Part shown: positions 59,001 through 64,000 of the stretch, piece after piece
Numbering within the stretch: the first letter of the stretch is position 1
Layout of the letters: each line of letters opens with the position of its first letter
Assembly: GCA_025403435.1 (NCBI GenBank)
Contig: CM046350.1
Span: 27,730,938 to 27,794,937, forward strand
Direction of reading: 5' to 3'
DNA: 64,000 bases
Origin: Artocarpus heterophyllus
Taxonomy: Eukaryota; Streptophyta; Magnoliopsida; Rosales; Moraceae
The notes under the pieces: model-generated
Database searches by the model: none
Seen by the model: the letters and a program-made list of their open reading frames with translations, nothing else
Told to the model about the DNA's origin: nothing
Made by a program: the position numbers and the translations under genes

Positions 59001-62000
59001 TTATTATCAATCGAGTAGATTGATAAAAAGAAAGTTAACTAATAAGTAGGCTGTCATTTGATTAGGACACAGAAGCCGACTAATGAAAGAAAAAGGAATA
59101 GAATAGGAAATGTAGAGCATTATCCAGGTAAGTTCAGACCTCAGCTATCGCATAAAGTAAATGATTTTCAAATGCTTATATATATGTTTGCAAATGTGTT
59201 TGCAATTGTTATGCAAGTTGTTTTTATAGTATGTTTGCGTTTGCTATGCAAAAGGTTTTAAAATTTAAATCAAGATTTGTAATGTACTTGTAACAATTCT
59301 GTTTAATGCGTGATTGCATTTAATATGCATAAAGTTGTAAAGATTAAGTAAAAGTTCGCAATGTATTTGCAATAATTATGTTTAAAGTATGTTTTGTATT
59401 ATGTCAATGCATAATGTTTTACAGTTTAAGTTATAAGTTTATTGATTGCATTTGTTATGCAATAAATTTTAAAGAGAACAATTATGATTTGCAGATGTGT
59501 TTGCATATAATGTGATTGCATTTGATATGCTCACTAAAGTTAAAAGGAAGGTAAGAGTAAAAATAATAAAAAGAAAGTGTCGTACCAGCCTCATTGTTGT
59601 GAGGTACTGAAAGTAAAGTTAAAGTTGTAACCTCCTAGATGTGAGGTACAAAAATAAAGTCCAAGTTTGTCCTCCTAAATATGAGGTACATGACCTCGGT
59701 GTTCGATGGTCTCAAGTTTTCCGCAAGGGAGGCATTATGTTTATGATCTCATGATTAATGATGTAGGTACAAACACTATAGTAAGATAAGGAAAGTTAAT
59801 GAACAAAGAAAAAAGTTAAAGTAAAAAAAAAAAAAGAATGTTCATAAGACGCTCGTAAATAAAAGTTCATAATTGAGCATAAATGGAATCATGCATTCTG
59901 ATTTTTCTTGAATTCCTTTTTATAAAATATTTATATGTTATGTTATGAAAGACATTTGGAGGAATCTTTTACGTTAAATATTTATGAAAAACATTTTTAT
60001 GTTTTTGAGAAAAGGTTTATGAAGAACATTTATGCAAAAAAAAGTTTTAGAAATGCTTTATAAAAAATGTTTTACGCAAATGTTTCAGAAATGTTTTATG
60101 AGAAACGTTTATGAAAAACATTTATGAAAATGTTATAAGAGAAAGGTTTTTATGAGAAAAGTTTTTAAAGCATATTTAAATGATCTGTAAGATTTTGTTT
60201 GAACTTACTGAGCGAAAGCTCATTAAAAGTTGCTTCATGTTGTAGGTAGTTTTATAGGTGACCAGTAGGACCCGTTAAAAGAGCTGGGTGTTGCGGAAGA
60301 CAGATGCAAAGATTTGGGTACAGATACTACCACATTTTGCTTCCGCTACACAAAAAAAATGTTTTCCACTATTTGCTATAGTGTTTTCAAAGTATTAAGA
60401 AAATCAAATTTTTAAAGTTTTACGATATATTTTACAAAATATTATATATTATCATAAAGTTAAATTTTAAGTTACGATTCAGTTAACGTTTCATATCAAG
60501 TTTTAAGAAACGATTTGAAATAGTTTTAAAGTCAAGTTTTAAGCAGTGTCTTAACTTAAATTGCGACAGAAGTCGCAACAGTTCGAAAGAAAGTTTTAAA
60601 GGATGTTAAAGAAAAAAGACAAGAAGAAAAAGAAATATTTCAGTATTTTTCTTACTAAGTAAGTAAGATTATTATTTAAGTAATGATGTTTTAAGTAAGT
60701 AAAGTGATTGTCCAAAAAAGCGGGTCGTCACACCATCTTGAGGCAGAGATTATTATTTTATCATTATTTATGAGTCGATGTAACTTCAAATGATTTCACA
60801 TTTAATCTTGTTTCATTTTATAATAACTTTTACTTAATCACGGCCTTTGTTTTTGGGTAGTGACAAGTCTGAACACAGGTTTTGCACTTTTAAGAATCTT
60901 AAAGGCATCTTATGTCATTTCGCATTTTGGGTGAATTGTTCATCTGAAATCTCAGGTTTTATATGGCATATGGTTTTGAATTGAAGATCGATTCATGATT
61001 AAATGGTTACCCATCTAGGCCCTTAGGAAATCGTGTTGTGGATATCAAGTTTGGCACTAGACTACCAAACTTCATAATTGCGTTATGTTTGTACAAGTTA
61101 TTTCAAAGTCGCTTGATCGATGTGGTGTCCTAGAAACTGAATTAACGATGAACCTAAAAGTGATATAATTTGTTGGTGGCACTAGCAGAAGGGACGATTA
61201 GTTCATATTGCACAAAGTGTTGGAATTAAAACATGAAACGCAGCGGAAGGAACGGATCGTTGACAAACAAAAATTTTCTGAAAACTTTGTTCATCAGAAA
61301 TAGATATATAATTTTAATTACAGAAAGCTTTAGGAATTTTTACTAACCTTTTGAAGACTATCAGGGTATTCTAGCTTTCCTCTTTGACACCACGATCTTC
61401 CAAACCAGGCCTCCACACCAATGGAAAGACGAGTGGGCGTCAAACTGCAAGAATGAATTATCCTCATACTTTTCTGAATCTGCTATGTACTCAACACATG
61501 AGATAGCAGACCTTTTTCTTTAGAGAAGAACTCTCAGTTTTTCTCTCTAAAAATTATGTGAATAAAAATTACTGAGATAACTGTTATCTCTCCCTTTTTA
61601 TAACTGAGCCATTAGTAATTTTTCTTTCCCTTTTCTTTTCCTTTCCTTTTTCTTCTTTTCTTTTCCATTTTCCTTGTTACCCGAATCCCTTATTCGGTTA
61701 ACACACACACATATACATATGTATATCAAAGTTGCCGTGAAAAGAAGAGACTTGCCTCTTTTTTTTTTTCTTTTTTTTTTTTTGACTTTGACCGAATCAA
61801 GATTCGGTCAATATATATATATAGGTGTGTGTGTGAGGGGAAAGCGTGAAACTTGGTTCATGGCTTTCCCTTTTTTTTTTTTTTAGACTTTGACCGAATC
61901 AAGATTTGGTCAATATATATATATGTGTGTGTGTGAGGGGAAAGCGTGAAACTTGGTTCACGGCTTTCCCTTTTTTTTTTTTTTTAATAATATTAAATTA

Positions 62001-64000
62001 ATATTATATTAATATATATATTAATATATTATAAAATCATATATATATATATATAAAGATTTGGTTCAAAACCATATATATATATATAAATCTCAATTCA
62101 AAAATAAATCACATTTATTTAAGAATAGATTTTAACAATAATCAATTAATTAACTAATGCTCAGTTAAATGTGATAACATTTATCACATTACATTATGTG
62201 TCACAGAGAACATTTTTCTGTGTCACGTAGGGGTGCACAAAAACCGTCCCGCAACTGCCGCCCGCCCGCCCAAAAAAAAGACTATGCGGGTTCAACCCGC
62301 CCGCCTACATATGTAGGCGGGCGGGTACGGTTTTAAATTTTAGGGGGCGGGTTCGGGTCTAATTCTTAAAAAAAAAAAAAAAAAAATCTTAATCTAAACC
62401 TCTCCCACTCCTCATTCTTTAAAAAGAAAAATAACATTTGACTTTGTTTATCATTTCATCTGTAGTATCCTGTTATTTTCGAACCCAATGAACAGGTTTT
62501 ATGGAAGAACAAGAATTCTTGACTTTGTTCATCACTTCATATATAGTTGATGTTTCTTGTTGCAATGAATGATTATGTTTCTTAATTTGTTGTGAATATG
62601 GTTATTGTCTTTAGGCGTCAAACTTGGTTGTTGTTGAGAATGCTTCATACATTATCGTTTTATATTTTCTACAAATTTTCTTCACTTTTTTTTAATAAAA
62701 AAGAGCTCAAAAAGTTATATTATACATTAGTGTAGACCCAACCCGCCCAACCCGCCCACACCGCCCGCACCCGCCCGCTCCCAAACCGAAACCGCCCGTC
62801 ACTCCATGGGCGATTTGTGGATTGGTTAATCGCCAACCCGCCACTTAAAAAAACCGCCCCGCACCCGCCCAAAAACCGCAAACCCGCCCGTTGTTCACCC
62901 CTAGTGTCACGTTAATAATTCAAGTGTGAAAAATTAATTCAGAATTCAAAAATTCTAAATTAAACATGTATAATTCATTCTATGCAAAATCCAATATAGT
63001 GTTACAGAGGTGGTATTGTGGACCTATGGACCTATAACCCAAGCTCCAATAAATTTGACATTTAATCAAACTCTTTAATTAATGTGCCAAATTTATTAGT
63101 TTCAGTGTTACTCCACTAAAAACCTGAAACTGAACTCTTGAGATTATAGTAAAATTACTCAAAGAAAATTAACGAGTAGTCCATTGATATAATCATTACA
63201 TATAAGTCAGTCCTCCATAAATAGTTCATAATAAGAGCTAGGTTCAATTTCCGTTCACCTCTCTTATTACATCTTTATCCTTGAGTTCCAATAATTCTCT
63301 AATGAACAATTAATTCATAATCTTATTATGAACGAGCGCTCTACTGTTCAAACCTTAAATTATCACTCAAGAGAACTATTTTTCTAACTTCCATAGGGAA
63401 GGAATGGATTCCATATCTGTATAATATTATTCCCAGCCATTTATTACTTTATGTTTCCAAGATGCTAAGTTACAATCTGTGCTTAGACAAATCTTACCAT
63501 GCAAGTCAAAAAACATAATGTAATAAATAGGAGTCTAATAAATACTCAGGATTAAGACTGTCAAATATATAATCATCATAGTGATAAATTTGAATACTCT
63601 ATTTGTAACGGATGATTATTAGAGATTCATAATTTATCTGGTGTAGTCCTATATAATCTCATTATATAAAGTACCTCCAACCCAATGTCTCTACATTAAT
63701 AGTCCGGATAATGACTATTTCATTTTAGATGAGATTGGACCGTACTTGTAATTTTTAATTAAAGATCCCAAACTTTAATTAATTATTACGGACTATTTAG
63801 ATTATTATATATAAATTTTATCCCCAAGCAAATAACACTTATATGCTAAATTTATAGTCACATAAATAATCATAGAATTTTCTTGATGTTTATAAATGTA
63901 TTCATAATACATATAATCAACCAAAATAATAATAAATGTCATTTTATTTATTTATTAACAATATGTACAATGTCACAGCTTTTAGGGCACCAAACCCAAC

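Overview
The window is nuclear DNA of a flowering plant, most likely a eudicot. It is AT-rich, has GT-AG introns, an intact-looking gene for plastid cytochrome c6A, a class III peroxidase relic, and nested LTR retrotransposons with class II MITEs. No bacterial-type genes, rRNA, tRNA or CRISPR array were seen. Species cannot be fixed from the sequence.

Layout. 1-3500 is the 5' end (leader and 5' LTR, minus strand) of a Ty1/copia element of family 'copia-B'; the rest lies left of the window. It abuts, and probably split, a class III peroxidase pseudogene (3501-4470). 5033-6245 looks like a fragment of a chromovirus-type LTR. 6246-11444 is a decayed Athila-like, apparently non-autonomous element whose 5' LTR carries an internal tandem duplication. 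11445-21118 is a near full-length but broken plus-strand copia element with 2.0 kb LTRs. 21884-26356 is the cytochrome c6A gene in six exons, the only gene here that looks functional; its introns and 3' flank carry small inverted-repeat elements.

29122 to about 55500 is one old minus-strand copia element (Tork-like) opened by two later insertions. A copia-B element (31251-44070, 5-bp duplication AGTAT) sits between its reverse transcriptase and RNase H regions. A Ty3/gypsy chromovirus (45623-54715, duplication GATAA) sits in its integrase. The copia-B element was itself hit by an LTR now left as a solo LTR (35167-38142, duplication CTTTG). Removing each insert and one duplication copy rejoins the host reading frame, so the order of events can be read directly. 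To the right are a 3.8 kb solo LTR (56923-60732) and another copia-B LTR (61218 to the window end), which carries a 676-bp non-autonomous hAT element with a perfect 8-bp duplication.

The most unusual signals are structural. (1) A short spaced inverted repeat, TTCGGC-AG-GCCGAA and variants, occurs in irregular clusters in at least three otherwise unrelated LTR families. (2) The untranslated leaders of both copia families contain arrays of hairpins in which the tetraloop is kept within a family while the stems change with base pairing preserved. Both are read by eye from the sequence and have not been tested computationally.
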